DNA of 64,000 nucleotides, taken from Petrosia ficiformis. Taxonomy: Eukaryota; Porifera; Demospongiae; Haplosclerida; Petrosiidae. Positions 1 through 13,100 of the stretch are shown here, piece by piece; position 1 is the first letter of the stretch, and every line of letters starts with the position of its first letter. The translations under genes were made by a program, and so were the position numbers. Where the stretch lies: positions 20,190,548 through 20,254,547 of the forward strand of contig OX345636.1 of NCBI GenBank assembly GCA_947044365.1. The letters are read 5' to 3'. Below the pieces are notes generated by a model. The model was not told the origin of the DNA and made no database searches. It saw only the letters and a program-made list of their open reading frames with translations.

Positions 1-1194
1 TAATGTTACTGTCATGCACAAATTTATACAGAGCCAGACTCATCCCACTGCAAGCAATGTATCAGTTTTCGTGGGAGGAGAGGATATAAGACCTTATTTG
101 CACAAGTTGAAACTTGTAATTGTGTCATGTATGTGTTGTACATGTAGTTAAAGAAGATGTGTCATTGCAAAGGGCTTGGTCAATTAATGGGTGTGCATAT
201 GGTGCATAATAGAATGTGTGCTTGAGCTCTGCTCTACAGAAGAAAGCTGCTTGTACCTTACGTAGAAACTAGTGTTGCAAGCCAGCCTCTCGCATGCAAT
301 GTGGGAAGAGAGCCCGGTCAAACTCGTATAGCTGAGTTGTGATGCGAAATCTGCAGATGGGTGTGATATGAACATGCAAAGTGCTTGAGATTAAGTGGCT
401 ACAGATTTCAATTAAAATGGATCTGAGCAAGATTGTAGTAGAGAGCGCGAAACTGTTGAGTATTCTAAAGTTAAAAGACAAGCAGATAGAAGCTTGTATC
501 TTCACTTGTACAGGGGAAGAATACTTTTGTGCCAACTGGTTATAGCAAGTCAGTTATTTATACAGTTCTACTATATATATGTGACAGATTGAAAGGTAGC
601 TAGCCTTTTACAAGCTTTATGTTGGTGTGGAGTAATCAGCATTCGAACATACTTTTGTACAGTTAGATATAACTTCTCTTGCTGTAAGTATATTGATTTT
701 TGCTTCCAGTTTTTAAACATTAATCAATAATGCAGATAAAGGCATTTGAATCTCTAAGTCTCACTGCTTAACTTTGATAATATTTTCTTTATGTCTACAC
801 AGCTTGAACCATGTAGATTCTTTTTTTCTACGATGGTCATTAGGTAGAATATCTTGACACAAACAACGACCAAAACGTGTGGCCATGTTTGAAGTGGGAC
901 GTTACAATTATCACACACTTATTTGTCCAAGAAATTCCTGGACCAGCGTCAAAACATCAGCTATGTGAGTTTGACCAGACTCTCTTCCTGCATAGTGTGT
1001 GAGAGTCTGTCTGGCTTTCGAGACTACGTAGAAGCAGGAAGTAGTAATAAAATTATTGTTCTATATTATCATCCTAAATATATTCATACAAGAAGAACCT
1101 TTACAAAGTAAGGAGAGTAGATAATGAACTATAATAGGCTGTTGTGTTTCAAGCATAAAAAAGTCAGCCATGATTACTGAATGCTGGACACCAC
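1..1194. other. Non-coding sequence, no gene recognised
   Basis: No exon with recognisable protein similarity was found on either strand. Short open frames at 184-535 and 923-1111 lack codon bias, family motifs and convincing splice sites. The last part (from about 1127) is one arm of an inverted repeat whose other arm is at about 2313-2510. Confidence 0.5.
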
Positions 1195-1581
1195 CAGGGT
1201 TCGAATTTAAATTTCTGATCAACTTGTCCATAGGGCAAGTAGGCCAAAAAATCGGTTGTCCCAGACAACTTATTAATATTCATGAGGGGTGTGTCCAAAT
1301 TAATCCACAGGAATCTGACTGTTCACTGTGTTCAGAATCTTTGTCTTCAGTAGCATCTTTATTAAAACCAATACCTAAAGACTCATCTCACAGTAACAGC
1401 TGATACAGTAACCATGCGCATGTAAACAAAGGTGTGACTACACCCACAATCATTGCAATGAATATAATTAAATTTAGAAACACTGTTGCTTGTCCAAGGG
1501 ACAATTTGAATCATTTTTCACTTGTCCCAAAGCATTTTTCACTTGTCAGGACAAGTGGACAAGTGCTAAATTTGAACCCTG
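1195..1581. mobile_element. hAT-type MITE with exact 8-bp target duplication
   Basis: Terminal inverted repeats begin CAGGGTTCGAATTTA on the left and, read inward from the right end, CAGGGTTCAAATTTA. The element is flanked by GACACCAC at 1187-1194 and again at 1582-1589. A CAG-type end plus an 8-bp duplication is the hAT hallmark. Inside are repeated CTTGTCC/GGACAAG motifs and no transposase, so it is non-autonomous. An unoccupied copy of the target lies near 2440-2455 in inverted orientation. Confidence 0.85.
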
Positions 1582-1907
1582 GACACCACAAAGCAATCAT
1601 AGGGACTTTTTCAATATGTTTCAGCTAGAATTAACAGCTATTCGTTACAAGATTTACAACTATCCAATTTAACTCCATAACTCATGTGTCATGCATGCAT
1701 TCTCTTATGTGCCACACCATGAATTTACTAAGCTTCCTGGAATGCTGCAACTTCCTTAATTATGTATACAATATATACATAGGTGACACAAATATGTATA
1801 CATTCCCCTTCCAAACCAGTTAAGCAGATGGTACTACAAGCCCTAATTGTGTTTTAAATTATGTAGTTGTAATCTGTGTTACTAGGTAATGACTGACTGC
1901 ACAAATT

Positions 1908-2310
1908 ACTATTATGATAACCCTTGCCTGCATAGGCTGAGTGAAGGGTTACTGTAATCAGGTTTGCTGTGTGTGTGTATTCCCAAAATTGCTGGTCAAC
2001 TAAAAACATTGGAACTCTGATCGAACTACCAACAGACTTGAAATTATAAAATAAAAGACAGGCTTTTTCTAAAATCTTTTTGTTATAAAAGTTATGACGA
2101 TTCTTACAACTCATGATTGCTGTTTGACCACTTTCAGAAGACTTTTGGCAGCAAAATAGTACATGGAAACACAACTCATCTTGTTTAAAAGCTATCGCTG
2201 TCAAATACAGCTTGAAATTAAGCACAGCTGAGGTACATGTAGTGAAGGTTATCATAATAGTAATTTCTGCCATGATGATCACTTTCTAGCTCCACCTATT
2301 TCATTTCATG
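1908..2310. repeat. Interspersed repeat family C, copy 1
   Basis: About 400 bp, starting near AACCCTTGCCTGCATAGGC and ending near CTAGCTCCACCTATTTCATT. Other copies are at 4945-5320, 11728-12080 (partial), 54890-55315 and 58560-58900 (inverted). The copies share phrases about cross-matching anchors such as AGACTTGAAATTATA and AAAAGACAGGCTTTTTCTA. Open frames on the minus strand of two copies look alike only because the DNA is repeated; I see no known domain. Confidence 0.7.
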
Positions 2311-2756
2311 GATGTGGGGCACATAAGAGAATGTATGCATGACACATGAGTTATGGAGTTATACTGGATAGTTGTAAACATTGTAATGAATAGCTGTTAA
2401 TTTTAGCTGAAACACATTGCAAAAGTCCCTATAATCGCTTTGTGGTGTCCAGCATTCAGTAATCATGGCTTACGTTTTCATGCTTGAAGCACAACAGCCT
2501 ATTATAGTTATTATTTGCAACATCAAGCACTGGCTCTAAAGCTTTCTGCCACGATGATCACTTTCTAGCTCCACCTATTTCATTTCATGAACATGCTTGC
2601 TTCTTATTTATATATATATAGATCAGATCTATGAGTCTACTCGATACCAAACTTCTAACATCTTCCCATGGAACTATTGTGTTGGCTAGCCTAAAGTGTA
2701 GCAACTGACTCCCTTAACCTCCCACTATGAGCTCTATAACGTAATAAAGCATCCTG

Positions 2757-2929
2757 CTAGTGAATAGCATCACAGCCTCCCGGTCCAGCACCACCTTGTA
2801 TTTGTCTTGCGACTTTCAGTACATAAATTTCAACATCTTCAAATTCTGGCAAAACCTCATTCTCAATCAGGGGATCATTCGAAGGGATACTAGGATCCGG
2901 GTGCTTATTTCTCAAAACTTCCTATATTT
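2757..2929 (-). pseudogene. Fragment of a retroelement protein (region before the reverse transcriptase)
   Basis: Minus-strand translation gives a run with EVLRNKHPDPSIPSND, then NEVLPEFEDVEIY, then QGGAGPGGCDA, ending at a stop (2757-2759). The KHP...P segment followed by a GGxGPxGxDA motif resembles the segment just upstream of reverse transcriptase in non-LTR-type elements that are common in invertebrates. Only about 57 residues remain, and no reverse transcriptase catalytic motif is present nearby, so it is a dead fragment. The assignment rests on motif memory, not a search. Confidence 0.5.
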
Positions 2930-2947
2930 CTCAAAACATCCCATATT

Positions 2948-2962
2948 ATTATTATGATGATG

Positions 2963-2998
<36 letters not shown>

Positions 2999-3036
2999 GT
3001 TATTATTATTATTATTATTATTGTTATTATTATTGC
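2948..3036. repeat. (TTA/ATT)n microsatellite
   Basis: Nearly uninterrupted TTA/ATT triplets run directly up to the splice acceptor at 3041-3042. They supply the T-rich tract before the last exon of the gene at 3043. Confidence 0.9.
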
Positions 3037-3042
3037 TCACAG

Positions 3043-3543
3043 GATATTGAAGAAGACATGATGTCTGAAGAAGTGAAGAAAGAGCTTCATGAATTTGAAA
3101 AAAAAATAAAAGAGAAACTTGTGACTAGACAATTAGATTCTGAAGAACCATCTCAACAAAACACAAAAAGGAAGTCACGATCAGAAACATCTAGCTCTAA
3201 TATAGGGCAAAGGAATATTGCACCAAGACCAATTTTCAGTGGATTATCAACAACTTATGGGCCCGTCATCATACCACTGAATTCAGCATCAATACTGGCT
3301 CTAACGAAGACACATTTTATGCAGGGTAAATCCACCGTTCCTTCTGAAATTGTTGAACAACTAAGATCAAACTCAATCAGTTTGGAATCACCATCATCTA
3401 ACACTCCTCCGGTTACTGTTGCTTCAGTGTTAGCATCTAATAGTGTATTGAACGCTATAGCACGTAATCAATTACCAATACTGCATTTCCGTAGTCAGGA
3501 GAAAGAAGGACCTCCTGAGAAGAGAGCTAGAGTATCAGATTGA
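3043..3543 (+). CDS. Last exon of an unrecognised gene (166 codons plus stop)
   Basis: I do not recognise this protein. The open frame has no in-frame stop from an acceptor (GCTCACAG, ending at 3042) to TGA at 3541-3543. It starts with a highly charged, probably helical stretch (SEEVKKELHEFEKKIKEKL), followed by a KRKSR basic patch, a Ser/Thr-rich middle, and a basic tail (PPEKRARVSD) that could be a nuclear localisation signal. An internal ATG pair at 3058 could be read as a start, but the acceptor in frame just before it argues for a terminal exon. Earlier exons were not found between 1 and 3042, so they may lie outside the window or beyond a long intron. The same-strand gene TMBIM6 starts 560 bp downstream. 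Codon use and the lack of repeats argue that it is a real exon. Nuclear, possibly transcription-related, is only a guess from composition. Confidence 0.6.
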   Translation, partial: DIEEDMMSEEVKKELHEFEKKIKEKLVTRQLDSEEPSQQNTKRKSRSETSSSNIGQRNIAPRPIFSGLSTTYGPVIIPLNSASILALTKTHFMQGKSTVPSEIVEQLRSNSISLESPSSNTPPVTVASVLASNSVLNAIARNQLPILHFRSQEKEGPPEKRARVSD

Positions 3544-4103
3544 TATGTTGAGTATTAGTAACAAAAGATTTGTTGGTATCACAATTGATAATTAATAACA
3601 TATCATTCAGTTCTAATTTATATTTAAAAATCGTTATGTGATCAATTGTTTGACTGTTTGCATTGCAATTACTGAGTTGTATCAGTACAGTACCATTATA
3701 GTATATAAAGTCTTTTCACATTCGCATGTTACATGTAATATAGTACATGATAATACTGTAACTTAGTAATGAAGTAATGGATTGAAATTTGACATACACA
3801 GAAAAGAACAGGAAAGATAATTATATGCAAATTATGAAGGTAAAAAGATTGTTGCATGCATGGGTTCAGTTTGATTTATATGGGCGTGGTAGTCTGGAAA
3901 CAAATTATTTATGACTTGACGAACCAACCAGCAAGCATGGGTTCAGTTTGATTTATATGGGCGTGGTAGTCTGGAAACAAATTATTTATGACTTGACGAA
4001 CCAACCAATCAATGACACGCAAGTCATAATAATTATTATAATAATAAAGAGCTGCTTACCTGTCATAAACATTTTATCTTTAAACTAAAGACAGACTATT
4101 AGA
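3544..4103. other. Intergenic region upstream of TMBIM6
   Basis: It holds an inverted, partial copy of repeat family B (about 3705-3856) and a tandem 77-bp duplication (3858-4008). The start codon of TMBIM6 follows 95 bp after that duplication, so the promoter must lie within or beside it. Confidence 0.6.
3858..4008. repeat. Tandem 77-bp duplication in the TMBIM6 promoter region
   Basis: Two virtually identical units, starting at about 3858 and 3935, both contain GGGCGTGGTAGTCTGG and GACTTGACGAACCAACCA. Near-identity implies a recent duplication. GGGCGTGG is a plausible GC-box/KLF-type site that would be doubled. Confidence 0.85.
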
Positions 4104-7100
4104 ATGGATGCGATATTAGGAAAGAGAAAGATATCATTGACTGCCCTTACGAATTTCTCAAATCTGTAAGTTAATTATTTCTTTAGTTTCAGGGTTGTCA
4201 GAAACAATGATGTGTATATATATATATATATAAATATATATAAAATATATATATATATATATATTATATATAATATATATATATATATAATTGTAATTTG
4301 TTTTGATGTGTAATTATATTGCTATTGACACAAAAGTGGCACCTATATGAGAAGCTAAGTGGTTGCTAGTTAATTAGTAGTCTTGATACCCTCTAGTGAT
4401 GGGCGATATATCGATATTTTATCGATATAAACGATATTTTACGGTATCGATACGATATCGTATCGCCCGGTCAATATCGAGGAAAACGATATTGCGACCA
4501 CACCCACTTATTAATACTAAATAACTAATTTTAATATAAATTAATAAAATAATTATTATTATTCATTATTATTGTAATAAAACTTAATTAATTATTAATA
4601 ATTAATATTAATTATGTATTTGAATACGCGCAAGTCCGCGAGCAGCTGTAAAAACTGAGAATGTGGACATGATTCTGTTCTTGAATAAATATTGTTGAGT
4701 TTTGACCTTTTTTATAAACAAAACAGTAAAAAGGGGCGTGTTTGGGGTGTGGCTTAATATCATATCGATACAAATATCGATATCACCGATAAATGCCTAA
4801 TATTGTATCGTATCATATCGATTGAATATTTCCAGTATCGCCCATCACTAATACCCTCCCTCATTTATGTGTTACTTAGGCCATGTGTTTATGAGTTTTA
4901 AAAAAAAAAAAAAAACGAAGTGACCCAACCTTCATAATTAATCTTTTGCCTGTGTAGGCAGAGCAAAGGGTTACAGTGATTGGTTTGTCTGTTAACAAAA
5001 TTACTGGACAACTTTAGGACTTCCATTGAGCTACATGTACCAACAGACTTGAAATTATACAAGGATCGAATTAAAAGACAGGCTTTTTCTAATACCTTTC
5101 AGTTATAAAGTTATGACAATTTTTACAACTCACAATTGCTGTTTCACCACTCCCAGAAGACTTCTGGTAGCATAGAAACACAACTAAACACAACTCTTGT
5201 TTAAAGGCTATCGCTCTCGAAACACTGCTTGAAATGAGTACAATTGAGGTAGTGGTTGCTACAACATTGAGCACTGGCTCTAAGGTCAATTTTTAGCTCC
5301 ACCCATTTCATTTGATGTTAGACGGCTACTTGATTTAACACACATAATTATAATTATAATAATTGGAGTTTATTATTACAGTCAAAAATAATTACATTGT
5401 CTGCAATTATTTGTTTCCTAATCACACATGTGGCAAGGGTTCTGCACTACGAGTGCATTCATTATGATAGTATTCCTCAATTATGATGAGCTCTTAAAAC
5501 TTTGAAGACCTTTTGTTTTAAAAAAAAATTAACTGGTGACCTAATTAAATATCTAATTGAATTAGTAGTAATAGTTGTGGTTTTAGTTTAATAGTTAAGC
5601 TGATGTAGCTGGAACTCCAAGGTCATGTCCAGTTTGTAAATTTTCTAATGGAAGTGAATGATTAACTTATAATTAGTTTGCTACAAGCTTATAATTAGGA
5701 TTGGAAGTACATGTACATGTAGTAGGCCTGCGCCTATTATTCCGGAATAATTAAAAGAATAATAGGAGCTTCCCAGAATAAGAATAATTTCAGGAATAAT
5801 TGGGTTTAAATTATTGCTATGTGGCAGACGGTGGCACATGTTGGAAAAATGGCCGACTGTGGCAGCAAGTTTTCTTCATCTTGCAGTTCCAGTTCTTCTG
5901 AGATAGATAGTCATTGAGTCAATTAAAATGTCCTAAACATTTAGAAATCTCTAGGAACCATAGAGTGCAATTGAATCCACCACTTACAATGTACATGTAT
6001 GTGAGTTTTGGAAATTTTCGGTGAATTCATTAAGAATAATAGGATACTATTTTGGATAATTCAGAATAGAATATTAGGCAACGTTTTGGGAATAATAGGC
6101 CTAGGCCTAACATGTAGCTAATAATTCCTAAAATTACAAGATTAATATTGCCTTTTGTTTCTGTAGGAGTAAGGATAGTCGTAATCATCTGAAGAATGTA
6201 TATGTCTCACTTGGAATCACAATGTTCTGTGCTGGGGCTGGAGCAACTCTCTACTTGCTGACTCTATTTCAGGTAAGTAACTGTTCCAGATGGTTTAATC
6301 TATCCTATAACTACTCTATCTACCCTATTGTAATGATATACAGTCACTGATGTTAATGATGTATGCAAATGTCATTTCAGAGACGTTTTAATAGAGCTCA
6401 AAGATATGTGGAATTGAACAATGGCCTATAAAAATAATAACTTAACTCATGTATATATATATATATATATATACTGGACCTTGTCTCCCACTTCCGTTTC
6501 ATGTCATCCTGGTCAATTGAAAGGTGTGGTATGTAAGGCACTTGTACACTTAACAGCATGAAATATTAATTGATATTTGCTTGTAGCTGAAAGACATTAT
6601 ATACAAACGTTGTAAGAGAGCTTGTAGTAAGTAAGATACATGTATAATGAGGAATACCTATGATTACATTTGGAAGATTATTTTACTTTTTTGAAATTAT
6701 TTTTTTTCTCTTCTTATCTTTTAAAAGTTCTTTTAAACTTTTTGTGTAATCATTACAGAGAATTCAAAGAGCAATTACTTTCTCTGCTTGCTAATCTCTG
6801 TATCTTGTGTCCACTTGTTTCATGACACGCCCATTAATTGACCTAGCCCCTAGAATGATGTAACTTCCTTAACAACGCATATGCACAACTTCTTGGAAAA
6901 CAGGGGATGGGCTTGGGGCCATGAAAGTAACGAGATCAGAATACAAAATAACTGTAAGCTAGAGTGTTTGGTTTCATTTAGACAAAATATAGGAAAGAAT
7001 ATAATAAGCAATAATATGAATATTGATAAAAAATTAATAAACAATTAAGATCATTTGAAACACCATACATGTGTGTAGTTACAAGTATTTCCTTGAGCCC

Positions 7101-10100
7101 TTCACCTTGGAAACAAGGTTGTCACAATAGTTACATGTACATATAAGTGTAGGAACATAACTGTTACTTTTAATACTACACAGGGTCTCTTGGTGGCTGC
7201 TCTTGGGTCTATTGGAATGTTAATTGCTATTATGATGACACCTCATAACAAGGAGAACGCAATGAAGCGTCTTGGTAAGTGTATATGACGACAGTGAGAC
7301 ATTATGCAGAGTGAGGATGGCTAAAGTACTTCCTGTTCATATCTAGTCTGGAGTACTTGTACATCCTGACTCACTACTAGAGTACTTGTACATTTCTGTT
7401 TATTCTTGTACATGCTGATTATCACTACTAGAGTACTTGTACATTTCTGTTTATTCTTGTACATGCTGATTATCACTACTAGAGTACTTGTACATTTCTG
7501 TTTATTCTTGTACATGCTGATTATCACTACTAGAGTACTTGTACATTTTTGTTTATTCTTGTACATCCTACTAGAGTACTTGTACATTTCTGTTTATTCT
7601 TGTACATGCTGATTGTCACTACTAGAGTACTTGTACATTTCTGTTTATTCTTGTACATGCTGATTATCACTTAGAATACTTGTACATGTCTTGTACATCC
7701 TGATTAGAGTACTTGTACATTCATGTCCATTTTTTTAATCATGGTGCAAAGGACAAAGTGTTAGAGTGAAGTTCACTAGTGAGGTAGTTAGGTTAATGAG
7801 AGTTCAGTTCCTATTCAGAGATGTTATCTTTTTTCTCAAGGCTGGATGTGTTTTCAAAGAAAAAGTTGTTACATAAAACATATTTCACTAAGACACTAAA
7901 CCCTGTTATAACATGTAGTCTTTAAGATTTACACTAAAGGTCATTCACATTCACCTTGTCCTCAGAACAATGTTCATACCTTTAGTTTGGAATGACAAAC
8001 AATCTTTTTAGCTGCACCATTTTCATAAAATTATCCTTCCCGTTCTTTTTTGTGTATGTCAAATTCAATCCATTGTTTCATTATTGAGTTACAGTATAAT
8101 CCTGTATTAACCTTATGACATTAAACTATACATTATATTACATATAAAGTCATCACATCATAATTTTCAGGACATAGTGAATGTGAACAGACTTAGCTTC
8201 AGTCCTAATGCTGAAGTATTAGAACTAATATAATTTTAGTTCTGGCCTTTTTATTTTAGTTCTAGTACCAAGAACTAGAATTGGTACTAGAACTAAAAAA
8301 ATATTTTGTTAAGAACTGGAATTGGTATTAGAACTAAAAATATATTTTGTTAAGTACTAGAATTGGTACTAGAACTATTTTTTTCCAATAGAACTTTAAT
8401 TAATACAGTATCAGAAATGCCAGTAATATAACATTTTCTTTGAAGTTGGAAGGGTACTTGTTTTGATAATGATATCGTGCACAGCTGATGAGTACTAGCA
8501 ACTGGCACCATTGAACTAGTATTAAGACAATAAAACAGAACTGTAACTAGAACTAAAATTATGAAAATAAAGGTTCTGGAACTATAACTAGAACTATAAA
8601 CAACAACAAAAAAGTTCCAGAACTAGAACTGGAACTTTTAAAATAAATAGAACTAGAACAACACTAGTCATAGTACTATATTCACAGTACTTATACTTGA
8701 GTCATAGTACTTTTAATGAGTACCAACACTGCAGTGTTTTTGATATGCTCATATAGTGCACCACTGGCTCAAGAATTGCACTGCACAGTTCTCTCTTTGG
8801 GCCAGATGGTGCAGTTAATTATGATTATATTGTCACTAACAGCATTATTTCTTTGTTAGGCTCAAGATGTATTCCCAATTGCACAAGCACTAACCATTGA
8901 GCCAATTTGGCCAATGCTTTAAAACACTGCAATACTGTGTACTTGTCCATGTGTGGTATGCTCTTCATTATTATAGGGATGTTGTGTTGTTTTGGTGTAT
9001 TCTCTGGAATGAGTTTGGGACCTCTTCTTGATGTTGTTATTGCTATTGATCCAAGGTATGATGAGATGATATTTATAACATTAGTATATCAAACATGTAT
9101 TGTAATTATCAGTGTTTTGATAAGCTCATATGGTGCACCATTGGCCCAAAGAGCTTCTTATTTGGCACAGTACAGTTCTCTCTTTGGGCCAGATGGCGCA
9201 GTTAATTATGATTATATTGTCACTAACAGCATTAAGTCTTCATTAATTGGCTCAAGATGTATTCCCAATGGCGCACACACTAACCATTGTTGAGCCAATT
9301 TGGCCCATGCTTCAAAACCTATCAAAAACTCTGGTAGTTAGTAACTAAAGTTACCCGATATTAGTCAAATTCCTGTTAGATTTACTAAGTACTGTCTGGA
9401 ATGGAAGTATGAAGGTTCACATGGCTGGGATGAAGATAGGAAAAAAAACATTTGAAGCTTCATCATAAAACAAATTAAGGCTGAAGGTTTGCATGTGTTT
9501 TTGTCAGTGTTGCTCTCAACTTGGAAAGCCTCCCAAACTGGATTATTACATACTAGTATTGTTGTTGTTGCTGTTTCTACATGCATCATTGGACTGAGAA
9601 ATGGGACAGACGCAAGCAACACAGCCTCAGCTTTTCTGAAACACAATATTAACCATACATTTGGATTGTATAAAAACACATCCACAAATATTAAAATAAG
9701 TGTTGCAGCAGATTTGAAGAGTAAAGGTTTGAACCTTCAAACTTTTACATTGTATTCATAAACATACATGTATAGCCATATTTCTGGATTTAGCACTTTC
9801 ATTGTTACACCACTTGTGTACTGATAATGTACATGATATTATCAGGAAAGAAGACACCTGAGGCAATTGAAAAATGAAAAATGAGAGTTGCCTCAGGTGG
9901 GATTTGAACCCACGACACACTGTACTCCAGACAGATGCTCTACCAACTGAGCTACCAAGGCAGCCCAGCTGGCAGGGTCCGAATCAAGGTTTAACCAAAT
10001 ACTAGGCATTAGGTGAAGGCATGAAACCACCAAAGCACCAACACCAACCTAATGTAACTATACATGTAACTGTATATGTTCACATTAAAGTGAATGTGGC

Positions 10101-13100
10101 AGTGGATTGTATATGGATATACACCAACGTTTTCCTAGCCCTTATAGATAGCCATTATTATTATAATATAATAAAGTATTATATATGTTTTTATTTATTT
10201 CATGCAGCATTGTCCCAACAGCTTTTGTTGGAACATGTGTTATATTTGTGTGTCTTTCTTTGGCATCTCTACTATCAGAACGAAGGAGTTTCTTCTTTTT
10301 AGCAGGTGAAAAAAAAAATATGTAAAAGATTGCTCTTTACTGTGGGTGATTTCAACTGATTTACTGATTTGTGTATTAACAGGAGCCAATGAGTAAACCA
10401 AAAGGAAGGAGCACGCAACTCACATGCAATTAATTAAAATAGCTAAAGCTAGACATTTAGTTGGTGTTACTATTTTTGGATGCTCTACGTGGCCATGCCC
10501 ACTGCAAATGTAATATCTACAATATCAATGGCTAGTCCTTTTGGTTTTTTCATGGGCTCCTGGTATTAATTAATTACTGACCTTTTAAAACACAATAATT
10601 TTAACTGCTCACTTAAAGCCGTATATACATGTATTTGTATTTACAAAGTAGTCCAATATACCAGTTAATGAGTTTGACCTAATTTCAGAACTTTCCTTCA
10701 GATCAACTGCTTAGCTTTAATCACTCAGCATTCCACCATTTTGTACAGGAAGTCAATAACATTCAGAAGCTTATTAATAACTCTTTCTGGGTATCAAATG
10801 TCACTGACTTCCTGACAGATTGGTGAGTGATTAAAGGAAGCAAATTATTTTGTGGTAAAGTGTCCCCTTTGAAACTAAGGTCATAGTTATTATAGGACCT
10901 TTAGCTAAAATAGGAAGCATTTGGGAGCCTTCTATAGAACCAACAAAGAATTGTTTTGTATGTTGTCTTCCTGTTTTTGTACTTGTCATGATGCCATTTA
11001 TATAGGAAGTTAGTGTTCACAATAATTGTACTTCAATATGTCTGTTTGCTTGTTAAAAGTGGATAAGGAATGCTTACCATATTGTATAACCAGCAACTGT
11101 TTGCCATGTGTAATTCGTGTTTAAAATGATTGTGAGCATTATGTATATTAGTGCTGCTATCATGATATAATGATATGTCATACAGTACTAATTTATACTC
11201 CAGTTCACTTATTCATAGGGCTTGTGAGACAATTATTGCATACACTGCATAGATACATGTAAATATATTTTCTGTACAAAATGACTGATTACACTGAGTA
11301 TTTGAAGCAGGGTTGGGGCCAAATACTTTCAAAGTATTTAAATACAATTGCAAATACATCTTCTGTACCAAATACTATTGCAAATACAATTACTTTATCT
11401 AATAAATGTATTTAATTGCATTGCAAATACTTTACAAGAGAGTTGAGGTACATGATGCATGGATTTGGTGACGACCCTCACCCTTACAATGAAACAGTGG
11501 ACATGGTCGAGGACCTAGTAGTCGAGTTTATTACTGAAATGAGTTTGAAAGCATAGCTTTTATGATCACAATTGCAATTTTTCACAAGTGACAAATACTT
11601 AAATACAAATGCAAATACATTGACTTTCATACTTGCAAATACCATTGCAATCTATTTGACCCCAACCGTGATTTGAAGAGGTATTGATTTGTGAAATTAA
11701 TACTAAAGTACAAACTAATCACTGTAATTAACCCTCGCCTGCATAAGCAGAGTGGGTTACTGTAATCATATTGTCTGTCTGTATTACCAAATGTCCTGCA
11801 AAAGTATATAAATAAGCTACCGGCAGACTTCAAATTAATTATACAAGGATCAAAATAGAAGATAGGATTTTCTAAAACCTTTGGATTTTAAAATTATGGC
11901 AATCTGTATAACTCACAGTTACCATTTGCCAATCCTGAGAAGACATTGGATAGATACATGTAGAAACACATGTCCATGTACATGTACATATGTACAAGTA
12001 CATATGTACTTGTACATGTACGTACATGTACATAATACTACATATGTACAATGTACTTATAAAAGCACTGCTTGAAACACGGTTTTATTAGGCTTCTATA
12101 GCAGGATGCTACATGTAGTAACACATAGAAAGGTGCAGCATCCTTCTATACTCACTGATAATTAATTATTGTGCACCTTTCTTCTTTTAATGAATGCACT
12201 GAAGTGCAGTACCCTCGCTAGCTACTGCTAAACAGCATGGCTTTGACAACTTTGCATAAGTAACATATTGCAACAGCCAGGAACACACCATTCGTATCAA
12301 CACTAAGAAGTCAGTAGTACATGTGCATCATGAATATGCAAATTATGGGGATAGCAGATCTAACGAATTTCTGGACAAAACTTCACAAATAGCTGTATAA
12401 ACACTCGTTGGGACAATAGACAAAGCTCAAGAAACAAAGCTTCAAAGATACAATGTTAGTAGTTCAGTGTTTTCTGCTGACATCAGCAAAAACGAAAAAA
12501 TTTCAAGATGGCGACAGATCGATGAGAATTTACACGGCTGTTTCTCTGCAACAAGATGAGTTCAGAACAAATCCTTTAAATGTCGGCATTATGAATATAT
12601 AGCGTCTTCAACCATGTGTCAACAAATTAGTATCATCAGGTATTTGCAAAGATTACGTGGTAACACACAGACAGACACACACACAAACCAACTACTATAA
12701 CTCTCCGCCTATGTGCTCGGGTTAATAATAGAGGAATAAAAAATTACTTGAGCAACAATAGAATATAATTAAAGTGATTACATGTGTGTACTGCAGATAG
12801 ATGTGGCTATGGTAATTACTTATTGCATCGTTAATTACCCTCGCTGCAAAGTGTAGGCGAAGAGCACTGGCTCTAAGCTTTCTGCCATTATGGCAGCTCT
12901 ACTTATTTTATTTCTTGCATGTGATTCAAGCCACAAAACCTTTCAATGTTTTTGTTTTTTGTGTGAAGGCTGTTGTTTTTGTCAATTATAATTGGGAATG
13001 CTCGTTTCCATCACACTGATACATTCATTTTCTTTCACATATGACTATAAATTAAATACTGTTAATTGTATGTACACTACAGGTCCCTTGATGTCTGGAC

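Larger units (their letters stand above)
1127..2515. repeat. Large inverted duplication, one arm carrying the MITE
   Basis: Sequence at about 1127-1194 plus 1582-1730 reappears in reverse complement at about 2313-2510, with roughly 90% identity by eye. The left arm is interrupted by the 387-bp MITE, while the right arm runs uninterrupted through GGTGTCC. The space between the arms holds a copy of the family C repeat. Confidence 0.75.

Noticed and set aside
1854..2282. 142-codon minus frame resembling the frame at 5089-5289
   Set aside because: The likeness comes from both being copies of repeat family C. There is no domain and the frames are broken in the other copies.
8907..9293. 128-codon plus frame read as a single protein
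   Set aside because: Its first part overlaps TMBIM6 exon 4 (8977-9055). The rest is intron and MITE family A sequence.
9889..9961. Functional tRNA-Ser gene
   Set aside because: The sequence is part of a longer repeat present elsewhere in the window, and serine tRNAs should have a long variable arm, which is absent.
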